Assembly (NCBI RefSeq): GCF_011046535.1
Contig: NZ_CP049257.1
Coordinates: 2,790,001 to 2,854,000, forward strand
DNA length: 64,000 nucleotides
Source: Nocardioides anomalus
GTDB taxonomy: Bacteria > Actinomycetota > Actinomycetes > Propionibacteriales > Nocardioidaceae
Direction of reading: 5' to 3'
Shown: one piece after another, positions 18,880 to 27,012 of the stretch
Numbering within the stretch: position 1 is the stretch's first letter
Layout of the letters: each line of letters begins with the position of its first letter
The notes under the pieces: model-generated
What the model saw: the letters and a program-made list of their open reading frames with translations, nothing else
What the model was told of the DNA's origin: nothing
Databases searched by the model: none
Position numbers and translations under genes: made by a program

Positions 18880-20082
18880 TCATCCTCCCTCGCCCAGGAA
18901 GGCCCGGATCAGCGGCGTCTGCCTGGCCTCCTCGAGCAGGAAGCAGTCGTGACCGTACGGCGCGTCGATGACGTGCAGCTCGACGTCCTTGCCGTCCGCG
19001 CGCAGGGCCGCCTCGATCTCCTCCGAGGCCACGGGCGGGTAGAGCCAGTCGGAGCTGAAGGCGATGAGCAGCGTGCGGGCCCGGACGCCGGCCAGCGCGT
19101 CGGCGAGCGAGCCGTCGCCGTGCTGGCGAGCCAGGTCGAAGTAGGTCAGCGCGCGGGAGGTGTAGAGGTAGGTGTTGGCGTCGAAGCGCTTCACGAACGA
19201 CGCGGCCTGGTGCTCCAGGTAGCTCTCGACCTGGAACTCCGGCTCGGTGATCGAGTAGGCCAGGTCGTCGCGGTCCTGGAGTCGGCGGTGGAACTTGTCG
19301 TCCAGCGCCTGCCCGGACAGGTAGGTGACGTGGCCGATCATCCGGGCCACACCCATGCCGGCGTCGGGCTTGCGGCCGGTGCCCTCGTAGTGCCCGCCCT
19401 GCCAGTCGGGGTCGGCGCGGATCGCCTCGCGCGCGATGGCGTTCCAGGCCACGCCCTGCGGGTGCAGCGCGTGCGTGCTGGCGATCACCACGATGTGGTC
19501 GACCTGGTCGGGGTGGGACACCGCCCACTGCAGCGCCTGCATGCCACCCAGCGAGCCGCCCGCCACGGCGTACAAGCGCTCGATGCCGAGCGCGTCGAGG
19601 AAGGCCCGCTCGGTGCGGACCATGTCGGCCACGGTGATGACCGGGAAGTCCGCGCCGTACGGCGCCCCGGTGGCCGGGTCGGTCGAGCCCGGTCCGGTGG
19701 TGCCCCGGCAGCCGCCGAGCAGGTTGGTGCTCACCACGAAGAACCGGTCGGTGTCGAAGGCCTTGCCCGGCCCGATCATCCCGTCCCACCAGCCCAGCGC
19801 CCGGCCGGCCGCGCCGTCGCGCTCCTCGGCGGCGAAGCCGTCGCGCGTGCTCTCGGCGCCGGGCGTCGCCGAGACGCCGGCCGCGTGCGCGTCCCCGCTC
19901 AGCGCGTGGCAGACGAGGATGACGTTGTCGCGCGTCGGGGACAGCTCGCCGTAGGTCTCGTAGGCCACCCGGACCTGGCTCAGCTCGCGCCCGCAGTCGA
20001 GGGCCAGCGGGCCCGGGAGGTCGACGTACTGCGTCTCGACGACGCCCACCGAGCCGGGCCTTGCCGTCTCGACTGGTGACAT
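18880..20082 (-). CDS. metX: Homoserine O-acetyltransferase
   Basis: This 400-residue alpha/beta-hydrolase fold enzyme acetylates homoserine in methionine synthesis. It shows NVILVCHALSGD (oxyanion region), the nucleophile GGSLGGMQAL, Asp in SSDWLYPP and His in YGHDCFL. The ATG at 20082 is chosen; an in-frame ATG at 20136 would reach into the palindromic promoter region. Divergent from the OsmC-family gene with 74 bp between starts. No SAM riboswitch is evident upstream. Confidence 0.95.
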   Translation of the reverse strand: MSPVETARPGSVGVVETQYVDLPGPLALDCGRELSQVRVAYETYGELSPTRDNVILVCHALSGDAHAAGVSATPGAESTRDGFAAEERDGAAGRALGWWDGMIGPGKAFDTDRFFVVSTNLLGGCRGTTGPGSTDPATGAPYGADFPVITVADMVRTERAFLDALGIERLYAVAGGSLGGMQALQWAVSHPDQVDHIVVIASTHALHPQGVAWNAIAREAIRADPDWQGGHYEGTGRKPDAGMGVARMIGHVTYLSGQALDDKFHRRLQDRDDLAYSITEPEFQVESYLEHQAASFVKRFDANTYLYTSRALTYFDLARQHGDGSLADALAGVRARTLLIAFSSDWLYPPVASEEIEAALRADGKDVELHVIDAPYGHDCFLLEEARQTPLIRAFLGEGG

Positions 20083-20115
20083 GGCCGTGATGCTAGCGCC
20101 GCATCTGGTTTCATT

Positions 20116-20129
20116 GTGGACCGGTCCAC
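20116..20129. promoter_or_regulatory. 14-bp palindrome between metX and the OsmC gene
   Basis: GTGGACCGGTCCAC is a perfect palindrome in the middle of the 74-bp divergent intergenic space, 33 bp from the metX start and 27 bp from the OsmC-family start. It could be an operator acting on both genes. No matching regulator gene is nearby. Confidence 0.45.
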
Positions 20130-20156
20130 TAGACAAAACCCGAGGAGCGTGGCGCC

Positions 20157-20720
20157 ATGACCACCACCGAGAGCCCCACCGCCGACAACGGCGTCAACGT
20201 CCAGCACCTGCTCGACGCCCGCGCGGCGCTGACCGACGCGCCCGAGGCCGCCCAGTTCCAGTGGCGCGCGACCTCGACCTGGGACCGTGGCGTGCACACC
20301 CAGATCAAGGTCCAGCCGTTCTTCGGTCTCGGCGCGGAGCAGAGTCACGAGGGCGAGCACACCTTCGACGCCGACCACCCGGCCGTGTTCGGGGCCACGG
20401 ACAACGGCATCACCCCGATCGAGTACCTCCTCGTCGGCCTGGCCAGCTGCCTGTCCGCCGGTGTCGCCTCGGTCGCGCAGAACCGCGGCATCCAGCTCCG
20501 CTCCGTCGAGGCCTCGGTCTCGGGCAACCACGACATCCGCGGCATCCTCGGCGCCGACAGCGACGTGCGCAACGGCTTCAACGACGTGCACGTGTCGTTC
20601 AAGATCGACGCCGACGCCTCGCGCGAGGAGATCGAGGCCCTGGTCGCGCAGTCGCAGAAGCGCTCGGCCGTCTTCGACGCGCTCACCAACCCCACCGACG
20701 TGAGCGTCGAGGTCGTCTGA
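20157..20720 (+). CDS. OsmC family protein
   Basis: This 187-residue protein has the OsmC/Ohr fold with PIEYLLVGLASCLSAGVASVA, which holds the first conserved Cys. The second Cys, normally in the later helix, is replaced: the region reads VAQSQKRSAVFDAL. Ohr and OsmC peroxidases need both, so this is either a non-peroxidatic member or one using a different resolving thiol. ATG start with GAGGAGC-like ribosome site 10 bp upstream. Followed immediately by the flavoprotein gene. Confidence 0.9.
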   Translation: MTTTESPTADNGVNVQHLLDARAALTDAPEAAQFQWRATSTWDRGVHTQIKVQPFFGLGAEQSHEGEHTFDADHPAVFGATDNGITPIEYLLVGLASCLSAGVASVAQNRGIQLRSVEASVSGNHDIRGILGADSDVRNGFNDVHVSFKIDADASREEIEALVAQSQKRSAVFDALTNPTDVSVEVV

Positions 20721-20721
20721 C

Positions 20722-21972
20722 CTGAGCGAGCACACCGACGTCCTCGTCCTCGGGGCCGGCCACGCGGGGCTGGCCGCGAGCCACTTCCTGGCCGCGCGCT
20801 CGGTGGACCACCTGGTCCTCGAGCGCGGCGACGTCGCGAACTCCTGGCGCCACGAGCGCTGGGACTCGCTGCGCCTGCTGACCCCGAACTGGCTCAACGG
20901 GCTGCCCGGCCACCCCTACGCGGGCCCGGACCCGGACGGCTACCTGTCCGCACCCGAGGTCGCCGACCACATCGCGGCGTACGCCGTGCGCTCGGCGGCC
21001 CCGGTGCGCACCGGCACCACCGTCACCTCGGTGCGGCGCACCGAGGGCGGCTACGCGGTGGACACCAGCACCGGTGGGCTGACCGCCCGCAGCGTGGTCA
21101 TCGCCACCGGCGCCTGCAACCGGCCCGCGGTGCCGGCCCTGGCCGCTTCTCTGCCCGAGGGCCTGCACCAGACGACGGCCTTCGACTACCGCAACCCCGC
21201 CTCGCTGCCCGAGGGCGGCGTGCTCGTGGTCGGCGCCTCGGCCACCGGGACGCAGCTGGCCGCCGAGCTGGCCCGCGCCGGTCGGCACGTCGTGCTCTCG
21301 GTCGGTGAGCACACCCGGCTGCCGCGCACCTACCGCGGGCGCGACGTGCTGTGGTGGATGCACGCCTCGGGCGTCTGGGACGAGCGGTACGACGAGCTCG
21401 ACGACCTCACCCGCGCCCGCCGGCTGCCCTCGCCGCAGCTGGTCGGCACGCCCGAGCGGGCCACGCTCGACCTCAACGCGGTGCAGGACCTCGGGGTCCA
21501 GCTGGTCGGTCGCTGGGCGGCCGTCCGCGACGGGGTGGCGCTCTTCTCCGGCGGACTGCGCAACGTCTTCTCCCTGGCCGACCTCAAGCAGCAGCGGCTG
21601 CTCGACGGCTTCGACCTGTTCGCCGCGGCCAACGGCGTCGACGGGCCCGAGGCCGAGCGGCCCGAGCCGACGCGCGTGCCGTCGCCCGCGCGCCTCCAGC
21701 TCGACCTGGGCTCCGGCGAGGTGTCCTCGGTGCTGTGGGCGACCGGCTACCGCCCGGACTACTCCTGGCTCGACGTGCCGGTGCTCGACGCCAAGGGCGC
21801 GCTGCGCCACGACGGGGGCGTGGTCGAGGACAGCCCCGGGCTCTACGTCCTCGGCCTCCCGGTCCTGCGGCGGCGCAAGTCGACGTTCCTGCACGGGATC
21901 GAGGACGACGCCCGCGACGTGGTCGACCGGCTCGCGGCGTACCTCGACCACCCCGCGCACCAGCGGGCCTAG
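20722..21972 (+). CDS. Flavin-containing monooxygenase / NAD(P)-binding oxidoreductase, CTG start
   Basis: The 416-residue protein has two dinucleotide-binding motifs: VLVLGAGHAGLAASHFL for FAD right at the N-terminus and LVVGASATGTQLAAELA for NAD(P)H near residue 175, with VLWATGYRPDYSWLDVP close to the end (family ATG motif). It resembles CzcO-type flavin monooxygenases. The first ATG/GTG start (GTG at 20803) would remove the FAD motif. The only in-frame alternative after the stop at 20701 that keeps it is CTG at 20722, with GAGG 9 bp upstream. It begins one base after the OsmC stop. Confidence 0.85.
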   Translation: MSEHTDVLVLGAGHAGLAASHFLAARSVDHLVLERGDVANSWRHERWDSLRLLTPNWLNGLPGHPYAGPDPDGYLSAPEVADHIAAYAVRSAAPVRTGTTVTSVRRTEGGYAVDTSTGGLTARSVVIATGACNRPAVPALAASLPEGLHQTTAFDYRNPASLPEGGVLVVGASATGTQLAAELARAGRHVVLSVGEHTRLPRTYRGRDVLWWMHASGVWDERYDELDDLTRARRLPSPQLVGTPERATLDLNAVQDLGVQLVGRWAAVRDGVALFSGGLRNVFSLADLKQQRLLDGFDLFAAANGVDGPEAERPEPTRVPSPARLQLDLGSGEVSSVLWATGYRPDYSWLDVPVLDAKGALRHDGGVVEDSPGLYVLGLPVLRRRKSTFLHGIEDDARDVVDRLAAYLDHPAHQRA

Positions 21973-23834
21973 ACCTCCCCGGAGGCCAGCCGGACCAGCC
22001 GGGCGACGTCCTCGGAGGCGCCCAGCTCGTCGACCGGGACCGGCAGCAGGATCCGCCAGTTCTCACGCTCAGTGGTGCCCGGGACGTTGGGGCGGCGCTG
22101 CTCGAGCACGGCGTCCTCCAGCGACAGCGACACGAGCAGCGAGGGCGCGCGGACCAGCTGGCGGTACGCCGCCGCGACGGCCTCGGCCGCGCTCGCGCCC
22201 TCGGCCAGGCCGTCGCGGGTCAGCTTCTCCAGCAGGTCGGCGCGCCCGCGCCGCACGTCCGCCTCGGGCATGTCGGTGGCCTCGAGCTGGTCCTCGGCGT
22301 CCGTGCCGGTCCAGAGCCCGGCCACCGTGGGCAGGTCGTGGGTGGTCACCGCGGCCAGGGCGGCGCCCGGCCACTGCGCCGGGTCGTCCTCCTCGAACCA
22401 CAGCACCTTGTAGGACAGGATCCGCCGCTCGGCGAGCGCCTCGGCCACGCCGGGCTCGACGGTGCCGAGGTCCTCCCCCACGACCACGGCCCGGGCGCGG
22501 TGCGACTCCAGGGCCACGATGTCGAGCAGGTCGTCGCTCGGGTAGCGCACGTAGGCGCCGTCCGCGGCGCCCGAGCCGTCCGGGATCCACCAGAGCCGGA
22601 ACAGCCCCATCACGTGGTCGATGCGCAGCCCGCCCGCCCCGGCGATGGTGCCGCGCACCGACTCGATGAACGGCTCGTAGTCCGCCGCCCGGAGCCGCCA
22701 CGGCGTGAGCGGCGGCGAGCCCCAGTCCTGGCCCAGCGTGTTGAGCGCATCGGGCGGTGCGCCCACGGTGATCCCCTGGGCGAGCGTGTCCTGCCAGACC
22801 CAGGCGTCGGCCCCGCCACCGGAGACGCCGATGGGCAGGTCCTGGATGACGGTCAGCGCACCGGTGGCCGCCCGCAGCTGCTCGTCCAGCTGCCACTGGA
22901 GCCAGGCGTGGAAGCCGACCTCGCCGGCATGGGCCTCGCGGTACGCCGCCACGTCAGCGGACGTCGGGTCCTGCAGCGCCTCGGGCCAGCGCCGCCAGTC
23001 CGGCCCGTGCTCCTCGGCGAGGGCCGACCAGGTGGCGAAACCCTCGAGCGCGTCCCCCCGACCCGCGCGCCACACCGCGAAGGCGTCGTCGCCGCCGCTG
23101 CGGGCGTGCGCCGCGGCGAGGGCCGCCCGCTTCAGGGTCCAGGCGGCGTCGCGGTCGACCAGCGACTCGGCGGCCAGGGTGCGCACGGCGTCGACGTCGA
23201 CGTCGACCGGCTCGTGGCCGGGGACCTCCTCGACCCGGAGGTAGAGCGGGTTGCGGAAGCGCCGGGTGGCCGGCAGGTAGGGGCTGGCCTCCTGCGGGAG
23301 GGTCGGCGCGACGGCGTGCAGCGGGTTGACCAGCAGGAAGCCGCCGCCGTCGCCCTCGGTCCACGTCCGCAGGGTCCGCAGGTCGGCCAGGTCGCCGATC
23401 CCCCAGCTCGCGGCCGAGCGGGCGGCGTACAGCTGCACGGTCCAGCCCCACGTCGCCTGCGGAGGCAGCCAGCAGCGCCCGGGCGAGACGACCAGCCGGC
23501 GCTCGGTCCCGTCGGCGGTGCGCAGCTGGTGGTAGCCGAGCGGGAAGTCCGCGGGCAGCACGCCGTCCACGACGCGCTCGCTGCCGTCCTCGCAGGTCAC
23601 CTGCACCCGGCCGAGACCGAGGTCGCGGCCGGGCCGGGTCACGACCGGTGCCGTCGCCTCGAGGTCCACCGGCGGCTCGCCGATGACCGTGCGGAGCCGG
23701 TCGACGGTGGCGTCGGCGACCTCGTGCTCGGCGTCCGCCGCGTCCAGCCAGCGGTGCTGGATGCCCCAGGCGTCGATGCCCCCGTCGAAGTCCGCGCTCA
23801 CCCGCTGCCTGTGACCCACGCGGGCCATCGGCAT
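21969..23834 (-). CDS. malQ: 4-alpha-glucanotransferase (GH77)
   Basis: The 621-residue protein transfers alpha-1,4-glucan segments between oligosaccharides. It shows LRIDHVMGLFRLWWIPDG with the nucleophile Asp, VVGEDLGTVEPGVAEAL with the acid/base Glu, and VTTHDLPTVAGLW with the stabilising Asp. A GTG at 23801 is an alternative start (610 residues). The gene overlaps the end of the convergent flavoprotein gene by 4 bp. It complements GlgP and GlgX, encoded further along, in maltodextrin turnover. Confidence 0.93.
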   Translation of the reverse strand: MPMARVGHRQRVSADFDGGIDAWGIQHRWLDAADAEHEVADATVDRLRTVIGEPPVDLEATAPVVTRPGRDLGLGRVQVTCEDGSERVVDGVLPADFPLGYHQLRTADGTERRLVVSPGRCWLPPQATWGWTVQLYAARSAASWGIGDLADLRTLRTWTEGDGGGFLLVNPLHAVAPTLPQEASPYLPATRRFRNPLYLRVEEVPGHEPVDVDVDAVRTLAAESLVDRDAAWTLKRAALAAAHARSGGDDAFAVWRAGRGDALEGFATWSALAEEHGPDWRRWPEALQDPTSADVAAYREAHAGEVGFHAWLQWQLDEQLRAATGALTVIQDLPIGVSGGGADAWVWQDTLAQGITVGAPPDALNTLGQDWGSPPLTPWRLRAADYEPFIESVRGTIAGAGGLRIDHVMGLFRLWWIPDGSGAADGAYVRYPSDDLLDIVALESHRARAVVVGEDLGTVEPGVAEALAERRILSYKVLWFEEDDPAQWPGAALAAVTTHDLPTVAGLWTGTDAEDQLEATDMPEADVRRGRADLLEKLTRDGLAEGASAAEAVAAAYRQLVRAPSLLVSLSLEDAVLEQRRPNVPGTTERENWRILLPVPVDELGASEDVARLVRLASGEV

Positions 23835-23843
23835 GCGTCGCGC

Positions 23844-24089
23844 CTAGAGCTCGTCGTAGCGCAGCGGGTCGTCGCGCCGGACCCGCTCCTCGGGCACGAC
23901 CTGCCGGCGCGGCGGGCGGTGCGCGACCGGCCACCAGCGGACCAGGTGGCGCCAGCGCCCGTCCGCCAGCCGGACCGACCGGAGCAGCTCGCCGGGCACC
24001 CACTGGCCGCCGAGGTCGTCCTCGACCCACACGTCGACGTCGGGCAGGCTCGGGCCGCCGTAGACGACCTGCTCTCCCGACGCTGCCAC
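23844..24089 (-). CDS. Small conserved hypothetical protein, WVPGELL-W-DG-W type
   Basis: This 81-residue acidic/basic protein has several Trp in short beta-strand-like repeats (VWVEDDLGGQWVPGELLRSV, then DGRWRHLVRWWPV), a pattern of small actinobacterial proteins of unknown role. GTG start with GGTGAGGGG upstream. It lies between the LuxR-type regulator (16 bp) and malQ (9 bp), suggesting one transcription unit. No catalytic motif is seen. Confidence 0.65.
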   Translation of the reverse strand: MAASGEQVVYGGPSLPDVDVWVEDDLGGQWVPGELLRSVRLADGRWRHLVRWWPVAHRPPRRQVVPEERVRRDDPLRYDEL

Positions 24090-24105
24090 CGCGGCCCGGT
24101 ACCCC

Positions 24106-24813
24106 TCACCGGGCGCGCCGCTCGGCCTCGCGCGGGTCCGGCTCGGCCAGCCCGTGCCGCACCGCCCAGAGCACGGCCTCGGTCCGCGAGCCGACGCCGA
24201 TGCGGCGGTAGGCCTGGCGGATGTAGGTCTTGACCGAGTTGATGCTGAGGAACAGGTGGGCGGCGATCTGCTCGTTGCTCATCCCGGCCGCGATGAGCGC
24301 GAGGACGCCGGCCTCCCGCTCGGTGATGCCGTAGCGCCGCACGGCCTCGGCGTGCCGGTCGGCGCGGTACGCCGAGGCGCTGGTCCCCTCGCCCCGCGCG
24401 GCGCGCCGCAGCACGTCGATGAGGGTGCGCGTCCCGACATCGGGCGGCACCGAGTCGGTCACGCCGAGCGACAGCGCGCGCTGGGCCAGGTCGGGCCGGT
24501 CCACGACCTCGAAGGCGACCACCACGGCCGAACCGGCCAGCAGCCTGCTCAACTCGGTGTGCGGCGCGCCGGTCAGCCGCTCGAGGTCGTAGAGCACGAC
24601 GTCCACCAGGCCCACGTCGCCGCTGCGGGCGTCGGAGGCGACCGTGCTCACGCGGATGGTGCGACCGGCGTCGCCGAGCATGGCGACCACGCCCCGCCGC
24701 ACGACCTCACGCGGGCTGATGACCGCCACGAGCAGGGGCGCCAGCCCGGGGTCAGCACCGCCGTCAGCCCCCGGCACCCCGACCGCCGCCTGCTTCCTCG
24801 CCCACGACTCCAC
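24106..24813 (-). CDS. LuxR-type (NarL-like) response regulator
   Basis: The protein (about 235 residues) has a receiver-like N-terminal half (LLVAVISPREVVRRGVVAML; VDVVLYDLERL) and a C-terminal GerE domain (ITEREAGVLALIAAGMSNEQ, SINSVKTYIRQAYRRIGVGS). It is a paralogue of the regulator at 15781. The GTG at 24813 is chosen tentatively; a TAGGGT hexamer overlaps it, and if that is a -10 element, a GTG near 24777 would be the start. A CACCCG/CGGGTG dyad lies 25 bp upstream. No partner kinase is adjacent. Confidence 0.8.
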   Translation of the reverse strand: MESWARKQAAVGVPGADGGADPGLAPLLVAVISPREVVRRGVVAMLGDAGRTIRVSTVASDARSGDVGLVDVVLYDLERLTGAPHTELSRLLAGSAVVVAFEVVDRPDLAQRALSLGVTDSVPPDVGTRTLIDVLRRAARGEGTSASAYRADRHAEAVRRYGITEREAGVLALIAAGMSNEQIAAHLFLSINSVKTYIRQAYRRIGVGSRTEAVLWAVRHGLAEPDPREAERRAR

Positions 24814-25117
24814 CCTAGGGAGCCCGGTCGGGACCAGGCACCCGCCCTTTCGGGTGGAGCCCGCGCGCTCGGCGCGGTCCAGACCGCGGTGTCCGGGGCC
24901 GGGGCGCCGGGTAGACCCCCACCAGCAGGTCGCCGGGGGCGGCGCCTGCGGATCGGGACCGGGCGTGGGGCTCGGGGCCCACGTCGTGGGGGGCGGGATC
25001 GTCATGATCATCGGGGGGAACGCGAGCGCACGCCGTCCGGTCCGGACGCGACGCGAGGCGGAGACGGGGGCCGGTCGGCTGGCGGTCTACCGCACCCGGC
25101 CCGCGGCCGTCCGGGCC
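24814..25117. other. Intergenic stretch between desaturase 3' end and LuxR-type gene
   Basis: No coding potential is supported in these 304 bases. They hold the dyad CACCCG-N6-CGGGTG (24839-24856) just before the LuxR-type gene, GC-rich short inverted repeats, and nothing that looks like an RNA gene. A clear U-tailed terminator is absent. Confidence 0.5.
24839..24856. promoter_or_regulatory. CACCCG-N6-CGGGTG dyad upstream of the LuxR-type gene
   Basis: Perfect 6-bp arms flank CCCTTT. A related dyad, CACCC-N7-GGGTG, is found at 26443-26459 upstream of the fatty acid desaturase gene. In both cases a CCTAGGGT (minus strand) lies between dyad and gene. The regulator encoded next to it (24106) is a candidate ligand. 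Confidence 0.4.
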
Positions 25118-26365
25118 TCAGGCGGGCGCCGGGCGCAGCGCCCGTCTGGCGTGCCGGGCCTCGCGGGCCTGGCGGGCCAGCCGGCGCAGCTGGGGCCGCA
25201 GCCCGCCGCGCCGGGTCTCGTCGAGCCAGCCGTCGGGCAGCGAGAGGCGCACGACGCGGTGCCACGCTGAGAGCACCTGGGGCACGAGCGGGCGCGCGTT
25301 GTAGGCCAGCCCGTAGCGCTCGAAGAGGTCGCGGACCTGGACCGCGATCTCGGCGTACCGGTTGCTCGGCAGGTCGGGGAACAGGTGGTGCTCGATCTGG
25401 TGCGACAGGTTGCCGGTCAGCAGGTGCAGCAGGGGCGGGCCGGAGATGTCGGCCGAGCCGAGCATCTGGCGGACGTACCACTGCGCGCGGTCCTCGCGCT
25501 CGTCGAGCTCGTCCTGCTCGAAGGTCTCCACGCCCTCCGGGAAGTGGCCGCACATGATGACCGAGTGGCTCCACAGGTTGCGGACCAGGTTGGCCAGCGC
25601 GTTCGCGGCCAGCGTCTGCCGGAAGCCCGGGCCGCTCAGGACCGGGTGCACGACGTAGTCCTTGAGCGCCTGCTTGCCCGCCTTGCCCAGCGCCGCGCGG
25701 ACCCGCTGCCGCGTCTCGGGCGGCACGCCCTCGCCGCCGCGGAGCGCGTCGCCGAGGTCGGCGTCGTACATCGCGATGCCCCACTCGAAGATGCACGCGG
25801 TGATCAGGTTCCACAGCGGCTGGACCAGGTGCCGCGGCTGCCACTCCTGGTGCTCGCTTACCCGCATGATCCCGTAGCCGAGGTCGTTGTCGCGCCCGAC
25901 GATGTTGGTGTAGCGGTGGTGCAGCTCGTTGTGCGCGCGCTTCCACTGCCCGACCGGGGAGGCGTGGTCCCAGTCCCAGGTGGTCGAGTGGATCCTGGGG
26001 TCGCGCATCCAGTCCCACTGTCCGTGCAGGACGTTGTGGCCGATCTCCATGTTGTCCAGCACCTTGGCCAGGGTCAGGCTCGCGGTGCCCAGCACCCACG
26101 CCGGCCGCCAGCGGCTGCCGACCAGCAGCACCGCACGGCTGCCCAGCTCGAGCGCGCGCTGGGCGGCCACCACCCGGCGGATGTACGCCGCGTCGCGCGC
26201 GCCCCGGCTGCGCACCACCGCCTCGCGGATGGCGTCCAGCTCGCGCCCGATCGCCGCGACGTCCTCGGCGCTCAGCCGCTCCGCACTGGTCCGCACCGCG
26301 GCCGGTGCTGCCGACGTCGCCGTCGTCGCCGTCGGCGAGGTCGTCGCCGTCGCCGTCGTGCTCAT
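25118..26365 (-). CDS. Membrane fatty acid desaturase
   Basis: This 415-residue protein has the three histidine boxes of membrane di-iron desaturases: HNVLHG, HNELHH and QIEHH, with hydrophobic segments between them. It probably inserts a double bond in acyl chains, like actinobacterial DesA3-type enzymes. The ATG at 26365 is preferred over far-upstream ATGs. The N-terminus is a low-complexity Thr/Ala run encoded by GTCGCC-type repeats (26300-26360). A CACCC-N7-GGGTG dyad lies about 78 bp upstream. Redox partner not seen nearby. Confidence 0.9.
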   Translation of the reverse strand: MSTTATATTSPTATTATSAAPAAVRTSAERLSAEDVAAIGRELDAIREAVVRSRGARDAAYIRRVVAAQRALELGSRAVLLVGSRWRPAWVLGTASLTLAKVLDNMEIGHNVLHGQWDWMRDPRIHSTTWDWDHASPVGQWKRAHNELHHRYTNIVGRDNDLGYGIMRVSEHQEWQPRHLVQPLWNLITACIFEWGIAMYDADLGDALRGGEGVPPETRQRVRAALGKAGKQALKDYVVHPVLSGPGFRQTLAANALANLVRNLWSHSVIMCGHFPEGVETFEQDELDEREDRAQWYVRQMLGSADISGPPLLHLLTGNLSHQIEHHLFPDLPSNRYAEIAVQVRDLFERYGLAYNARPLVPQVLSAWHRVVRLSLPDGWLDETRRGGLRPQLRRLARQAREARHARRALRPAPA

Positions 26366-26442
26366 GCGCGTCCGCCCAGCATCTCCACTCCCCTGCTCAG
26401 CCCCCGCGCCGCACCGCTGGTGCCCCGGGAGAACCCTAGGCA

Positions 26443-26459
26443 CACCCACCGAAGGGGTG
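26443..26459. promoter_or_regulatory. CACCC-N7-GGGTG dyad upstream of desaturase gene
   Basis: CACCC (26443-26447), seven bases, GGGTG (26455-26459). On the minus strand it is followed by CCTAGGGT, whose TAGGGT fits a -10 hexamer (TANNNT). The arrangement parallels that at 24839. Confidence 0.4.
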
Positions 26460-26580
26460 AGACGGGTGGGCATGTTCCGGGCCGGGATGGGGAACCGACC
26501 TCCCCGGCGCGACGGGGCGCCGGTGACCACTCTCGGGGGCTGCCCGTTCCGGCGGGCGCGGACGGGCACGGAAGGACACG

Positions 26581-26991
26581 ATGACCATGGGCGCCGACGC
26601 GGCCGCTCACGGCTCCTCCTTCGCGGTCCGCCTGCCCGCACACCTGGACTCCGCGCGCACCGCCCGGCAGCTGCTCGACGACCTGCTGGACGAACGGGTG
26701 CCGCGCCTGCTCGTCCAGGACGCCGAGCTCGTCCTGCACGAGCTGGTCATCAACGGCGTCACCCACGGCCGCCCCGACGCCGACGGCCTCATCGCCGTCG
26801 CCTGCACGCTGGCCGAGAAGCACCTCGAGATCGCCGTCCGCGACGCCGGCGAGGGCGGCGCCATCACGCCCCGGCCCTGGTCCGACGACCAGCCCTCCGG
26901 GCGCGGCCTGGTCATGGTCGCCGCCATCTGCGAGTCCTGGCACGTCGACCGCTCCCACGGCACCGAGGTCTCCGCCCGGCTGCGCTGGTGA
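26581..26991 (+). CDS. ATP-binding protein, RsbW-like histidine-kinase-fold (anti-sigma type)
   Basis: This 136-residue GHKL ATPase domain shows the N box ELVINGVTHG, G1 box RDAGEG and G2 box GRGLVMV. Such stand-alone proteins are serine kinases/anti-sigma factors abundant in actinobacteria. No sigma factor or anti-anti-sigma gene is adjacent, so its partner is unknown. ATG start with GGAAGGA upstream. Cytoplasmic. Confidence 0.88.
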   Translation: MTMGADAAAHGSSFAVRLPAHLDSARTARQLLDDLLDERVPRLLVQDAELVLHELVINGVTHGRPDADGLIAVACTLAEKHLEIAVRDAGEGGAITPRPWSDDQPSGRGLVMVAAICESWHVDRSHGTEVSARLRW

Positions 26992-27012
26992 GCGCCGGGT
27001 AGCGTCGCTGGC

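Noticed and set aside
20083..20156. SAM or other riboswitch before metX
   Set aside because: The leader is at most about 70 bp and shows only a short palindrome; no riboswitch core could be drawn.
21351..24233. 960-codon plus-strand open frame opposite malQ
   Set aside because: It is antisense to malQ, which has all GH77 catalytic motifs; the translated sequence is low-complexity Arg/Gly/Ala/Val, as expected for a GC-rich shadow frame.
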